The position numbers and the translations under genes were made by a program. This document shows, piece by piece, positions 6,699 to 13,449 of a DNA stretch of 13,461 nt (its first letter is position 1; each line of letters opens with the position of its first letter). Location: positions 1 to 13,461 of the forward strand of contig CAMBQX010000030.1 in NCBI GenBank assembly GCA_945870085.1, read 5' to 3'. The DNA comes from Bifidobacterium breve. Its GTDB lineage: Bacteria; Actinomycetota; Actinomycetes; S36-B12. The notes beneath the pieces were generated by a model that worked only from the letters and a program-made list of their open reading frames with translations, made no database searches and was not told the origin of the DNA.

Positions 6699-6853
6699 TT
6701 CTTCCTCTCGGGCGCACTCCCCGGCATCACCGGTCGGCACTTTCGTGTTTGACACGTATCGCAAAGCGCCCGCTTCACGACCGTCTTATGCAGGAGGCTA
6801 CCAGTAGCTCGCGATTCGGCGAAATTGCCCAAAATCGCCGTGCTCACCGAACT
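6699..6853 (-). promoter_or_regulatory. 155-nt ribF-rpsO intergenic region and rpsO leader
   Basis: No gene is seen here. On the minus-strand RNA there is a hairpin CGGCGA / UCGCCG (6840-6835 with 6822-6817, 12-nt loop) soon after the ribF stop. Nearer rpsO there is a perfect hairpin CGUGU-CAA-ACACG (6756-6752 with 6748-6744), followed by CCGG-(5 nt)-CCGG (6733-6730 with 6724-6721). The last two lie within 65 nt of the rpsO ATG and are candidates for an S15-responsive leader. The first has no U-run, so it is at best a weak attenuator. A confident sigma-70-type promoter was not found. Confidence 0.45.
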
Positions 6854-7771
6854 TCAGCCGATTGCCAGTAGCTTCCGGGTCATGGCCACATCTAGGTTCA
6901 TCGCCTCCACGAGGGCCGCCAAATCGGCGAATACCGCCTGGCCGCGCACCCTGGCCACGAAGTCAACTCTTAATTCTTGGTCATAAAGATCCAGGTCGGT
7001 GCGATCTAGGACATAAGCCTCGATCCGGCGCTCGGCCCCGTCAAATTGGGGATTGGTGCCAATTGAGATCGCGGCCGGCAACCGGCCCAACCCACCCGTA
7101 GTGACCCAGCCGGCATAGACACCATCTGCCGGAACGGCTCGGCTTTGATCGATTTGCAAATTCGCGGTTGGGAAACCAAGCTCGCGGCCGCGCTCATCCC
7201 CGTGCACCACCACGCCACCGAGTTGATAGTCACGGTCCAAAATCGCAGCGGCCGATGCCACCTCACCAGTAGCGATCAAGTGGCGCACATTGGTCGAGGA
7301 CCACTGCGCCCCGCTCCCACCTTGAATATCTAAGGAGTCCACTTCAAAGCCGTACTCGACCCCAAGTGTCTTGAGTACCTGCACATCACCCGAAGCTTCA
7401 TGGCCGAACCAGAAGTTTTTACCAACCACCACTACGCGCGCATTTAGTTGATTGACGACTATCCGCTCAACGAAATCCCGCGGGGCCAAATGCGAGGTGG
7501 CTTCGGTAAAATCCAGTACATAAACATTGTCAGCCCCTGCTGCAAGAAGTAGCTCTTTACGTTCGCTCACACTGGCAAGCATTTTCGGCGCTAACTCAGG
7601 GTGCAGCACGACCAGCGGGTGCGGGTCAAAAGTCATGACGGAAACCGCGATACCGAGCCCATCGGCGGTCACCCGAGCGCGATCGATCAGCGCCCGATGC
7701 CCACGGTGCACGCCATCGAAGACACCCAGGCAGACCACCGCAGGTGCCGGAGAGTTCATAGCATCAGCCAT
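6854..7771 (-). CDS. ribF: Bifunctional riboflavin kinase / FAD synthetase
   Basis: RibF phosphorylates riboflavin to FMN and then adenylylates FMN to FAD. The 305-residue length fits the bifunctional prokaryotic type. The N-terminal FAD synthetase domain (about 10-165) carries the nucleotidyltransferase motif GVFDGVHRGH (16-25), FDPHP (48-52), VVVVGKNFWFGHEASGD (113-129) and SSTNVR (158-163). The C-terminal flavokinase domain (about 180-300) carries VVHGDERGRELGFPTANL (188-205) and RIEAYVLD (249-256) with the likely catalytic Glu251. ATG 7771 and ATG 7759 are both possible starts; the upstream Shine-Dalgarno is weak. The gene starts 17 nt after the truB stop, a common actinobacterial arrangement, and is probably on the same transcript. 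Confidence 0.96.
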   Translation of the reverse strand: MADAMNSPAPAVVCLGVFDGVHRGHRALIDRARVTADGLGIAVSVMTFDPHPLVVLHPELAPKMLASVSERKELLLAAGADNVYVLDFTEATSHLAPRDFVERIVVNQLNARVVVVGKNFWFGHEASGDVQVLKTLGVEYGFEVDSLDIQGGSGAQWSSTNVRHLIATGEVASAAAILDRDYQLGGVVVHGDERGRELGFPTANLQIDQSRAVPADGVYAGWVTTGGLGRLPAAISIGTNPQFDGAERRIEAYVLDRTDLDLYDQELRVDFVARVRGQAVFADLAALVEAMNLDVAMTRKLLAIG

Positions 7772-7788
7772 AACAAGGTCAGTCTAGG

Positions 7789-8664
7789 TCAAACAAATAC
7801 TGCGAGATAGTGAGCAAGGCCATCGTGCCGTTCAGCCAGGGCAAGGAGGTCGCCAGCAGCAGTGGTAACGGCTATTGGGCCGGGGCCGTCAGGTGCCCAC
7901 TCAATTCGCCGACCATGAGCAACCGCATCGGCCGCTACTTCATCAACCACCCAAGTCTGGAAGGCGCGCCTGGCAACCTCCCCCATAGCAACCACCGAAT
8001 CAACGCCGACATTTTCGATTTCAACTGCCTCCGCTCCGGTGAACGGGCCGACCCGCGTGCGCCGCAGTGCCGTGAGATGCCCACCAACCCCGAGCCCCGC
8101 CCCGAGATCGCGAGCTAGGGCTCGAATATAGGTGCCGGTCGAGCATGTCACTTCGACATCAATGTCAATCCAGCTCGAATCAAAAGCAAAGCGGTGCACA
8201 TCGAACCGCTCAACGTTAACCGCCCGCGCTGAAAGTTCTACACTTTCACCCGCCCTAACCAGCGCATGGGCTCTTCGTCCATCAACTTTGATGGCACTTA
8301 TGGCACTGGGGACCTGGGAAATATCACCGGTCAATTTAGCGATCCCCGCCCTAATCGCAGCCTCGTCAACAGCAGCTATGAGATCGGCGCCCACGGTGGT
8401 CAAGGTTTCGCCCTGAGAATCATCGGTAATGGTGGAGGATCCAAGCCGAATGGTGGCTTGATAAACTTTGTCTTGTTTGGCCAAAAACCCAAGTAGCCGG
8501 GTGGCGCGATCAACGCCGATTAGCAGGACCCCGGTCGCCATCGGGTCAAGAGTGCCACCGTGTCCAACTTTTCGAGTTTGCAGCGCCTTACGGGTGCGAG
8601 CAACAACATCATGTGAAGTTATGCCGCTTGGCTTATCGACGACTATTACGCCGACCGGGGTCAT
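7789..8664 (-). CDS. truB: tRNA pseudouridine(55) synthase
   Basis: TruB converts U55 in the T-loop of tRNAs to pseudouridine. The product is 291 residues, normal for actinobacteria. It opens with GVIVVDKPSGITSHDVV (5-21). The catalytic motif GHGGTLDPMATGVL (34-47) carries the essential Asp40, and the KVYQATIRLG strand (66-75) and TCSTGTYIRALARDLG (173-188) are family signatures. The last 60 residues or so form the short PUA-like actinobacterial C-terminal domain. The ATG at 8664 overlaps the rbfA stop as ATGA, so the two are translationally coupled. No gene lies between rbfA and truB, whereas some mycobacteria have extra genes here. Confidence 0.96.
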   Translation of the reverse strand: MTPVGVIVVDKPSGITSHDVVARTRKALQTRKVGHGGTLDPMATGVLLIGVDRATRLLGFLAKQDKVYQATIRLGSSTITDDSQGETLTTVGADLIAAVDEAAIRAGIAKLTGDISQVPSAISAIKVDGRRAHALVRAGESVELSARAVNVERFDVHRFAFDSSWIDIDVEVTCSTGTYIRALARDLGAGLGVGGHLTALRRTRVGPFTGAEAVEIENVGVDSVVAMGEVARRAFQTWVVDEVAADAVAHGRRIEWAPDGPGPIAVTTAAGDLLALAERHDGLAHYLAVFV

Positions 8665-9101
8665 GGGAGTTCGGAGTCGTCCACGCGAGGGGCTCGATAT
8701 GGATCAGCGTCGCCGGCGTAGGTGGCGTTCGCGGCCTGTGCGTGCACCTGCGCATCTGCTTCAGCTGCCTTCTGGAGGAGTTCGGCGACGTGTTGAGCGT
8801 TCTCGGGTAGGGCATCAGGGAAAAACGCCAAGGATGGCGTGAATTTGATGCCGGTCTGACGACCGACTTCGGACCGGATAATACCCTTCGCGGACTCAAG
8901 TGCGGCTGCTGTTTCGGTGCGCGCCTGATCATCACCGTAGACGGTGTAAAAAACCGACGCTTCACGTAGATCTGTGGTAACCCGCACATCGGTAATAGTG
9001 GTGAAACCCAACCGCGGATCCTTCACCCGTTTTTCCAGGCACTCCGCGACGATGACCTTGATCCGATCAGCCATCTTGCGTTGACGTGCCACGCTACTCA
9101 T
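8661..9101 (-). CDS. rbfA: Ribosome-binding factor A
   Basis: RbfA binds the 30S subunit during late maturation of the 16S rRNA 5' helix and aids cold adaptation. The 146-residue product has the KH-type fold of the family: ADRIKVIVAECLEKRVKDPRLG (from residue 11), then TITDVRVTTDLREASVFYTVYG (35-56), and IIRSEVGRQTGIKFTPSLAFFPD (from residue 74). A polar Ala/Asp-rich tail follows, as is common in actinobacteria. ATG 9101 is preferred to the internal ATG 9074 because it keeps the actinobacterial VARQRKMADRI N-terminus and has AAGGGA 7 nt upstream. It lies 24 nt after infB and overlaps truB by 4 nt. Confidence 0.96.
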   Translation of the reverse strand: MSSVARQRKMADRIKVIVAECLEKRVKDPRLGFTTITDVRVTTDLREASVFYTVYGDDQARTETAAALESAKGIIRSEVGRQTGIKFTPSLAFFPDALPENAQHVAELLQKAAEADAQVHAQAANATYAGDADPYRAPRVDDSELP

Positions 9102-9125
9102 CTGTTCATCCCTTCACGGTGCCCA

Positions 9126-11933
9126 CTATGGCTTTCGTGGGATTTCGCGCATCTCAAAGGTCTCGATGATGTCATCAGCCTTCAGGTCTTGATAAGTCCC
9201 GAGGTTGATACCACATTCAAAGCCCTCACGAACTTCAGTGACGTCATCCTTGAATCGCCGCAGAGTGGCAATTGACAGGTTGTCGGCAACTACTGAGCCG
9301 TCACGAACCAAGCGAGCTTTCGAGTTACGTCTAATTTCACCGGTCTTGACAATGCAGCCAACGATGGTGCCGAACTTAGATGACTTGAACACCTCGCGGA
9401 CCTGCGCTGTGCCAAGCTGGACCTCTTCGTACTCCGGCTTAAGCATGCCACGCAGTGCCGACTCAACTTCATCAATGGCTTGGTAGATGACGCTGTAATA
9501 GCGCACATCGACACCCTCTTGTGACGCCAGTTCAGCAACCTTGCCTTCGGGACGCACATTGAAACCGATGATGACGGCCTTGGATGCACTCGCCAGCGTG
9601 ACGTCGTTTTTGGTAATAGCGCCGACACCGCGGTGAATAACGCGCAGTGAGACTTCCTCACCCACATCGATCTTGAGCAAAGCATCCTCGAGGGCCTCGA
9701 CCGAACCCGAGACGTCGCCCTTGATGATGAGGGTGAGCTCAGCAACTTCGCCCTTTTCAATGGACTCCAAGAAGTCCTCGAGGGATCGCTTAACACGATT
9801 CTTCGCCAACATCGCGTTACGTTCACGGGCCTGCCTGGTCTGGGCAATCTGGCGCGCAATGCGATCCTCGGAGACGACCAAGAAGCTGTCGCCTGCCCCT
9901 GGCACCGAAGTTAGACCGAGTACCTGTACCGGGAACGAAGGCCCGGCAATCTCAACGACATTCCCTTCGTCATCGAGCATTGCTCGCACCCGACCGAAGG
10001 CATCGCCGGCGACAATTGAATCACCAGCGCGCAAGGTGCCACGCTGAACCAAGACGGTCGCGACCGGGCCGCGTCCGCGGTCAAGGTGCGCCTCGATGGC
10101 AACACCTTGTGCATCTTGATTCGGATTCGCCCGAAGATCCAATGCCGCATCAGCGGTCAGCAATACCGCATCAAGTAGAGCTTCGAGTCCGGTACCCGCC
10201 TTCGCTGAAACGTCAACGAACATGGTGTCGCCACCGAATTCTTCTGCGACCAGCCCGTACTCGGTCAACTGAGTGCGCACCTTGAGTGGGTCAGCGCCTT
10301 CCTTATCAACCTTGTTCACCGCGACCACAATTGGCACACCTGCTGCCTGCGCGTGATTTAGCGCTTCAATTGTCTGGGGCTTTACGCCGTCATCGGCCGC
10401 AACAACCAAAATCGAAATATCGGTTACCTGTGCGCCACGCGCGCGCATCGCGGTGAACGCTTCGTGACCAGGTGTATCGATGAAGGTGATCTTGCGCTCA
10501 CCATTAGCCGTCTGGGTGGCAACTTGGTATGCACCAATGTGCTGAGTGATACCACCGGCTTCGCCACCAATGACGTTGGTCTTGCGGATCGCGTCGAGTA
10601 AGCGTGTTTTACCGTGGTCAACGTGACCCATGACCGTGACAACTGGTGGGCGAATAACTAGATCCGCCTCAACGCCCTCATCCTCGCCAAACTCAAGATG
10701 GAAGGAGCCAAGCAATTCACGATCTTCATCTTCGGGTGAAACTACTTCGACGTTGTAGTTCAGTTCACTGCCAAGTAAGCGCAACGTGTCGTCATCGATG
10801 GATTGGGTGGCCGTAACCATCTCACCAAGTTCGATGAGTACCTTCACTAGATCAGCCGGCATCGCATCAATTTTGTCGGCGAAGTCGGTCAGGCTTGCTC
10901 CCCGAGGTAACCGGACGATCTCGCCAGAACCCCGAGTGATGCGCACCCCACTAAGTGACGGTGCTTGCATATTGTCGAACTCTTGACGCTTGGCACGCTT
11001 GGATTTGCGCCCACGCGAGGGCCGCCCACCCGGACGCCCAAATGCACCCGCGGTAGTGCCGCGACCACCCGCCCCTGGCCGACCGGGGAAACCACCGGGT
11101 CCACCGGGGCCACCGGGGCCACCTGGGCCACCGGGGCCACCTGGACCCCCGGGGCCTCTTCCTGCCCCACCTGGCGCACCTGATCGACCGGCAAACCCAC
11201 CGGGACCACCGGGGCCACCGGGACCGCCCGGACCCCGTGAAACAAATCCACCGGGACCTCCGGGGCCACGACTTGGGCCACCGGGACCACCTGGGCCCCC
11301 GGGGCCGGTTGGCCTCCGACTTGGGTAAGCCGCCGGCCTAGGTGCCCCCGGTACACCACCATCTGCACCAGAACCTGTGGTCGGCGCACCGGTACTTGGC
11401 GCTGGGCGCCCCATACCGGTACTCGTGCCGAACGGGTTATTACCGGGGCGTGGGGCGGGTGCTCGGCCCATGCCGGTACTGCCGCCGAAAGGATTATTTC
11501 CCGGACGTGGGCCAGCGGGGCGCGGTATGCCGGGCTGTGGTCCAACGGGTCGTCCCGCGGGAATATCGGCGGCAACTTCAGTGGTAGCAGCGGCCACTAC
11601 CGGTGCTGGAACTTCAACCGCCGCTGGAGGAGTTGGCGGTGGGGTCTCGATAGTCGGGGCTACATCCGCAGCCGATGCCGGTGACTGCGTTTCTTGGTCG
11701 GCCGGGGGCGCGGTGGACTTCTTCGCGGTGGTCTTCTTAGCCGTGGCCTTTTTAACGGGAGCTTCGCTGGGTGCGGGGGCAGGCATCGCCTCCTTGAGCT
11801 TGCGCACCACCGGAGCTTCGACCGTGGACGAGGCCGACTTTACGAATTCTCCAAGTTCTTGGAGTTTGGCGAGAACAACCTTGCTCTCAACCCCGAGCTC
11901 TTTTGCGAGCTCATGTACCCGAACCTTCGACAC
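9126..11933 (-). CDS. infB: Translation initiation factor IF-2
   Basis: IF2 is the GTPase that brings fMet-tRNA to the 30S subunit and promotes subunit joining. The 935-residue product starts with an IF2_N domain, VRVHELAKELGVESKVV (4-20). An Ala/Pro/Lys linker (about 50-140) and a Gly/Pro-rich disordered section (about 141-300) follow, then a basic patch RGRKSKRAKRQEF (307-319) and the second IF2_N region. The G domain has GHVDHGKT (436-443), DTPGHEAF (486-493) and NKVDK (540-544). Beta-barrel domain II, the IF2-specific alpha/beta domain and the C-terminal tRNA-binding barrel complete the protein. The start is GTG 11933, with AGGAG at 11938-11942 and a 4-nt spacer. The 183-nt leader is structured, so infB may be controlled apart from nusA-ylxR. 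Confidence 0.97.
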   Translation of the reverse strand: MSKVRVHELAKELGVESKVVLAKLQELGEFVKSASSTVEAPVVRKLKEAMPAPAPSEAPVKKATAKKTTAKKSTAPPADQETQSPASAADVAPTIETPPPTPPAAVEVPAPVVAAATTEVAADIPAGRPVGPQPGIPRPAGPRPGNNPFGGSTGMGRAPAPRPGNNPFGTSTGMGRPAPSTGAPTTGSGADGGVPGAPRPAAYPSRRPTGPGGPGGPGGPSRGPGGPGGFVSRGPGGPGGPGGPGGFAGRSGAPGGAGRGPGGPGGPGGPGGPGGPGGPGGFPGRPGAGGRGTTAGAFGRPGGRPSRGRKSKRAKRQEFDNMQAPSLSGVRITRGSGEIVRLPRGASLTDFADKIDAMPADLVKVLIELGEMVTATQSIDDDTLRLLGSELNYNVEVVSPEDEDRELLGSFHLEFGEDEGVEADLVIRPPVVTVMGHVDHGKTRLLDAIRKTNVIGGEAGGITQHIGAYQVATQTANGERKITFIDTPGHEAFTAMRARGAQVTDISILVVAADDGVKPQTIEALNHAQAAGVPIVVAVNKVDKEGADPLKVRTQLTEYGLVAEEFGGDTMFVDVSAKAGTGLEALLDAVLLTADAALDLRANPNQDAQGVAIEAHLDRGRGPVATVLVQRGTLRAGDSIVAGDAFGRVRAMLDDEGNVVEIAGPSFPVQVLGLTSVPGAGDSFLVVSEDRIARQIAQTRQARERNAMLAKNRVKRSLEDFLESIEKGEVAELTLIIKGDVSGSVEALEDALLKIDVGEEVSLRVIHRGVGAITKNDVTLASASKAVIIGFNVRPEGKVAELASQEGVDVRYYSVIYQAIDEVESALRGMLKPEYEEVQLGTAQVREVFKSSKFGTIVGCIVKTGEIRRNSKARLVRDGSVVADNLSIATLRRFKDDVTEVREGFECGINLGTYQDLKADDIIETFEMREIPRKP
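11094..11306 (-). repeat. GGP-rich low-complexity repeat in infB
   Basis: Residues 210-280 of IF2 are largely (Gly-Gly-Pro)n, with interruptions such as GFVSRG, GFAGRSGAPGGAGRG and SR. The DNA is a degenerate 9-nt GGN-CCN-GGN repeat read on the minus strand; on the plus strand it appears as repeated CCACCGGGG units. The longest clean run is at about 11094-11152. Third positions vary, so it is not a perfect microsatellite, but it is a likely site for replication slippage and assembly error. Gly-rich N-terminal linkers are known in actinobacterial IF2; this one is unusually regular to my eye. Confidence 0.9.
11406..11507 (-). repeat. Duplicated RPGNNPFG peptide motif in infB
   Basis: IF2 residues 143-157 and 162-176 are two copies of RPGNNPFGxSTGMGR (x is Gly, then Thr), with a 19-residue period (57 nt; copies at 11463-11507 and 11406-11450). 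The DNA copies differ at many synonymous third positions while the peptide is nearly identical. That argues for an old duplication kept at protein level rather than a recent slip. Similar RPGNNPF motifs are, from recall, common in actinobacterial IF2. Confidence 0.85.
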
Positions 11934-11937
11934 AATT

Positions 11938-11969
11938 CTCCTGTCTTGGTCCGGGCCTTGCTCCGGACC
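11938..11969 (-). promoter_or_regulatory. infB ribosome binding site with an adjacent hairpin
   Basis: On the minus-strand RNA a perfect 7-bp hairpin GGUCCGG (11969-11963), 8-nt loop AGCAAGGC, CCGGACC (11954-11948) ends 5 nt before the infB Shine-Dalgarno AGGAG (11942-11938), which lies 4 nt before the GTG start. No U-run follows the hairpin, so it is not an intrinsic terminator. It may shape ribosome access or be a processing site; that is inference. Confidence 0.55.
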
Positions 11970-11981
11970 GTCAGTGCGTAG

Positions 11982-12000
11982 GACGCCTCATTGCAGCGTC
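11982..12000 (-). promoter_or_regulatory. Second hairpin in the infB leader
   Basis: On the minus-strand RNA, GACGC (12000-11996), a 9-nt loop UGCAAUGAG and GCGUC (11986-11982) form a 5-bp stem 12 nt upstream of the 7-bp hairpin before infB. The stop codon of the tiny ORF at 11999-12046 overlaps the first bases of this stem, so a ribosome finishing that ORF would open it. The pairing is seen; any regulatory effect is inference. Confidence 0.35.
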
Positions 12001-12046
12001 ATTTCTTTGAACTCATTTCGAACGCGGTAATTTCGAACGCGTTCAT
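11999..12046 (-). CDS. Possible 15-codon leader ORF upstream of infB
   Basis: A tiny frame from ATG 12046 to TGA 11999 would encode MNAFEITAFEMSSKK. The 12-nt direct repeat at 12015-12041 produces the repeated AFE. The start overlaps the stop of an even smaller ORF (12043-12063) as ATGA. There is no Shine-Dalgarno at normal spacing, so translation would depend on coupling. Frames this short arise often by chance, and no known leader peptide is recognised. It is listed because of its position directly before the hairpins and the infB start. Confidence 0.2.
   Translation of the reverse strand: MNAFEITAFEMSSKK
12015..12041. repeat. 12-nt direct repeat with an overlapping palindrome upstream of infB
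   Basis: ATTTCGAACGCG occurs at 12015-12026 and again at 12030-12041, a 15-nt period. The second copy runs on into a perfect 10-bp palindrome GAACGCGTTC at 12035-12044. The first copy lacks the second palindrome half. This could be a protein-binding site, a by-product of the small frame that covers it, or chance. Confidence 0.6.
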
Positions 12047-12063
12047 TTGGTGAAAGTCCTCAT
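12043..12063 (-). CDS. Possible 6-codon leader ORF with a good ribosome binding site
   Basis: ATG 12063 follows GGGAG (12074-12070) with a 6-nt spacer and would encode MRTFTK, ending TGA at 12045-12043. Its stop overlaps the ATG of the 15-codon ORF (ATGA). It sits 53 nt after the ylxR stop. The Shine-Dalgarno spacing is better than that of several real genes in the window, but the frame is too short for coding evidence. Treat it as a candidate only. Confidence 0.2.
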   Translation of the reverse strand: MRTFTK

Positions 12064-12116
12064 CACAAACTCCCGAACTCTTCGTGGCACATCCGCGGCG
12101 GTTGCCTTGGACACTC

Positions 12117-12428
12117 TTAACTCCCCTTCAAACTGGGCGGAAGGCCCGCGCGCACCGCCGTACAGTCCAATGGACCGGACACCCGTAGCGCACGTACCCA
12201 AGCCCGTCGCGATGTCGCGGCGTCAAAACAGGCCACCGTTGGGTGGATGTAAGCGCCCCGACCCGGCAAGTGAGCGCGTGGGTCGGGTAAACACTGCCCG
12301 CCTACCGCGACCACCCGAAGGAGATCGGACGAGACGGCGCGACCACGGCAGCCGATACAGGTTCGTACCGGGCCGGGCGAGCCGCCAAGTGCAGACTCTA
12401 GCGCCCCACCAAGGTGTTCCGTTGCCAC
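12117..12428 (-). CDS. ylxR: YlxR family (DUF448) RNA-binding protein
   Basis: YlxR is a small, basic, probably RNA-binding protein encoded between nusA and infB in many bacteria; roles in rnpB or RNase P regulation have been proposed in some species. From GTG 12428 the product has 103 residues. The family signature PVRTCIGCRGRAVSSDLLRV, with the CxxC pair, sits near residues 20-39, followed by PGRGAYIHP and the C-terminal AWVRALRV. GTG 12428 starts 7 nt after the nusA stop. The frame also runs back to 12494, but that would overlap nusA by 59 nt and adds nothing family-like. No strong Shine-Dalgarno is present, so coupling to nusA is likely. A 183-nt gap separates it from infB. Confidence 0.9.
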   Translation of the reverse strand: MATEHLGGALESALGGSPGPVRTCIGCRGRAVSSDLLRVVAVGGQCLPDPRAHLPGRGAYIHPTVACFDAATSRRAWVRALRVSGPLDCTAVRAGLPPSLKGS

Positions 12429-12435
12429 CTCGGGT

Positions 12436-13449
12436 TCACTCGGGGTCAATCGATCCGACTTCTGCCTTGGCGACGGCCTCCTCAGGGGCGGCATCCGAGC
12501 GAATATCGATGCGCCAACCGGTGAGTCGGGCCGCCAATCTGGCGTTTTGCCCCTCGCGGCCGATGGCCAGCGAAAGTTGATAATCGGGTACCGTAACCCG
12601 GGCGGAGCGGGCCACCGGGTCCACGATGACCACCCCCAAGACGCGGGCAGGTGAGAGGGCGTGGGCGATCATTTCGGCTGGATCCTCGCTGAAATCGACG
12701 ATATCCATCTTTTCGCCGCCGAGTTCAGACATCACCTGGCGCACCCGCTGGCCCAATGGCCCAATACACGAGCCCTTCGCATTAACCCCGGGTACCGTTG
12801 AGAAAACGGCGATTTTCGTTCGGTGCCCAGCTTCTCGGGCCACCGCGGCGATCTGAACCGTACCGTCGGCAATCTCTGGAACTTCCAGGGCAAATAGCGC
12901 TCGTACCAAATTTGGGTGGGTGCGTGACACCGTGACCTGCGGGCCTTTGAAACCTTTTCGGACCGCGGTAACCAAGCACTTAAAGCGCACACCATGGGGG
13001 TACGACTCCCCCGGCGACTGCTCTTCAGGCGGCAAATTTGCCTCTACTTTGCCGATATCAATTCGCACCATTTTTGGATTGCTAGTTTGCTGAACAACTC
13101 CGGACACCAAATCACCCTCGCGCCCGGTGAATTCAATGAGCGTTACGTCGTCCTCGGCCTCACGCAACCGGGTTAGCAAAACCTGTCGCGCGGTGGTCGC
13201 CGCTATGCGACCAAAGCCGTCGGGGGTGTCGTCATATTCGCGAATGACATTGCCTTCGTCATCGCGCTCACTCGCCATCACTACGACATGGCCGGTTTTG
13301 CGATCGACTGAGACCCGCGCACGCTCCGCAGCACCCACGGTGTGCATGTACGCAACATGTAGCGCCTGCTCAATTGTCTCGACCACCACATCAAGTGATA
13401 GGTCTTTTTCACGCACCAACGCCTTGAGCGCACTTACATCAATATCCAT
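12436..13449 (-). CDS. nusA: Transcription termination/antitermination protein NusA
   Basis: NusA binds RNA polymerase and nascent RNA and modulates pausing, termination and antitermination. The 337-residue length is the short actinobacterial form without the proteobacterial acidic repeats. Domains: N-terminal polymerase-binding domain (1-105), S1 domain (about 110-176), KH1 with VNAKGSCIGPLGQRVRQVM (222-240; GPLG at 230-233) and KH2 with LAIGREGQNARLAARLTGW (294-312; GREG at 297-300). ATG 13449 follows TGAGGGATAACC: a GAGGG Shine-Dalgarno with a 7-nt spacer. The TGA at 13461-13459 could be the stop of the preceding gene (rimP in this order elsewhere), but too little is visible to claim it. 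It is the most upstream complete gene of the minus-strand block. Confidence 0.97.
   Translation of the reverse strand: MDIDVSALKALVREKDLSLDVVVETIEQALHVAYMHTVGAAERARVSVDRKTGHVVVMASERDDEGNVIREYDDTPDGFGRIAATTARQVLLTRLREAEDDVTLIEFTGREGDLVSGVVQQTSNPKMVRIDIGKVEANLPPEEQSPGESYPHGVRFKCLVTAVRKGFKGPQVTVSRTHPNLVRALFALEVPEIADGTVQIAAVAREAGHRTKIAVFSTVPGVNAKGSCIGPLGQRVRQVMSELGGEKMDIVDFSEDPAEMIAHALSPARVLGVVIVDPVARSARVTVPDYQLSLAIGREGQNARLAARLTGWRIDIRSDAAPEEAVAKAEVGSIDPE

Larger units (their letters stand above)
11934..12116 (-). other. 183-nt ylxR-infB intergenic region (infB leader)
   Basis: This gap is long for the operon. From upstream to downstream on the minus strand it holds a GGGAG site with two tiny overlapping ORFs (12063-11999), the direct repeat and palindrome (12015-12044), a 5-bp hairpin (11982-12000), a 7-bp hairpin (11948-11969) and the infB Shine-Dalgarno (11938-11942). 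It is more AT-rich around 12001-12070 than the flanking genes. No confident promoter hexamers were found, although a promoter inside this gap would be reasonable. Confidence 0.55.

Noticed and set aside
6817..6840. Hairpin CGGCGA / TCGCCG after ribF as an intrinsic terminator
   Set aside because: Only 6 bp with a 12-nt loop and no following U-run; kept as a note within the rpsO leader entry.
10990..11328. Plus-strand ORF encoding collagen-like PPG repeats
   Set aside because: It is the exact antisense of the GGP-rich part of infB. The pattern follows from complementarity of GGN-CCN-GGN and there is no start signal or other support.
10889..11575. Long minus-strand ORF (228 codons) in another frame of infB
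   Set aside because: It is a Val/Pro-rich frame shadow of the GC-rich infB linker; all IF2 motifs lie in the other frame.
12047..12580. 177-codon plus-strand ORF opposite ylxR and the end of nusA
   Set aside because: It covers two genes with clear family signatures on the minus strand and has no recognisable domain.
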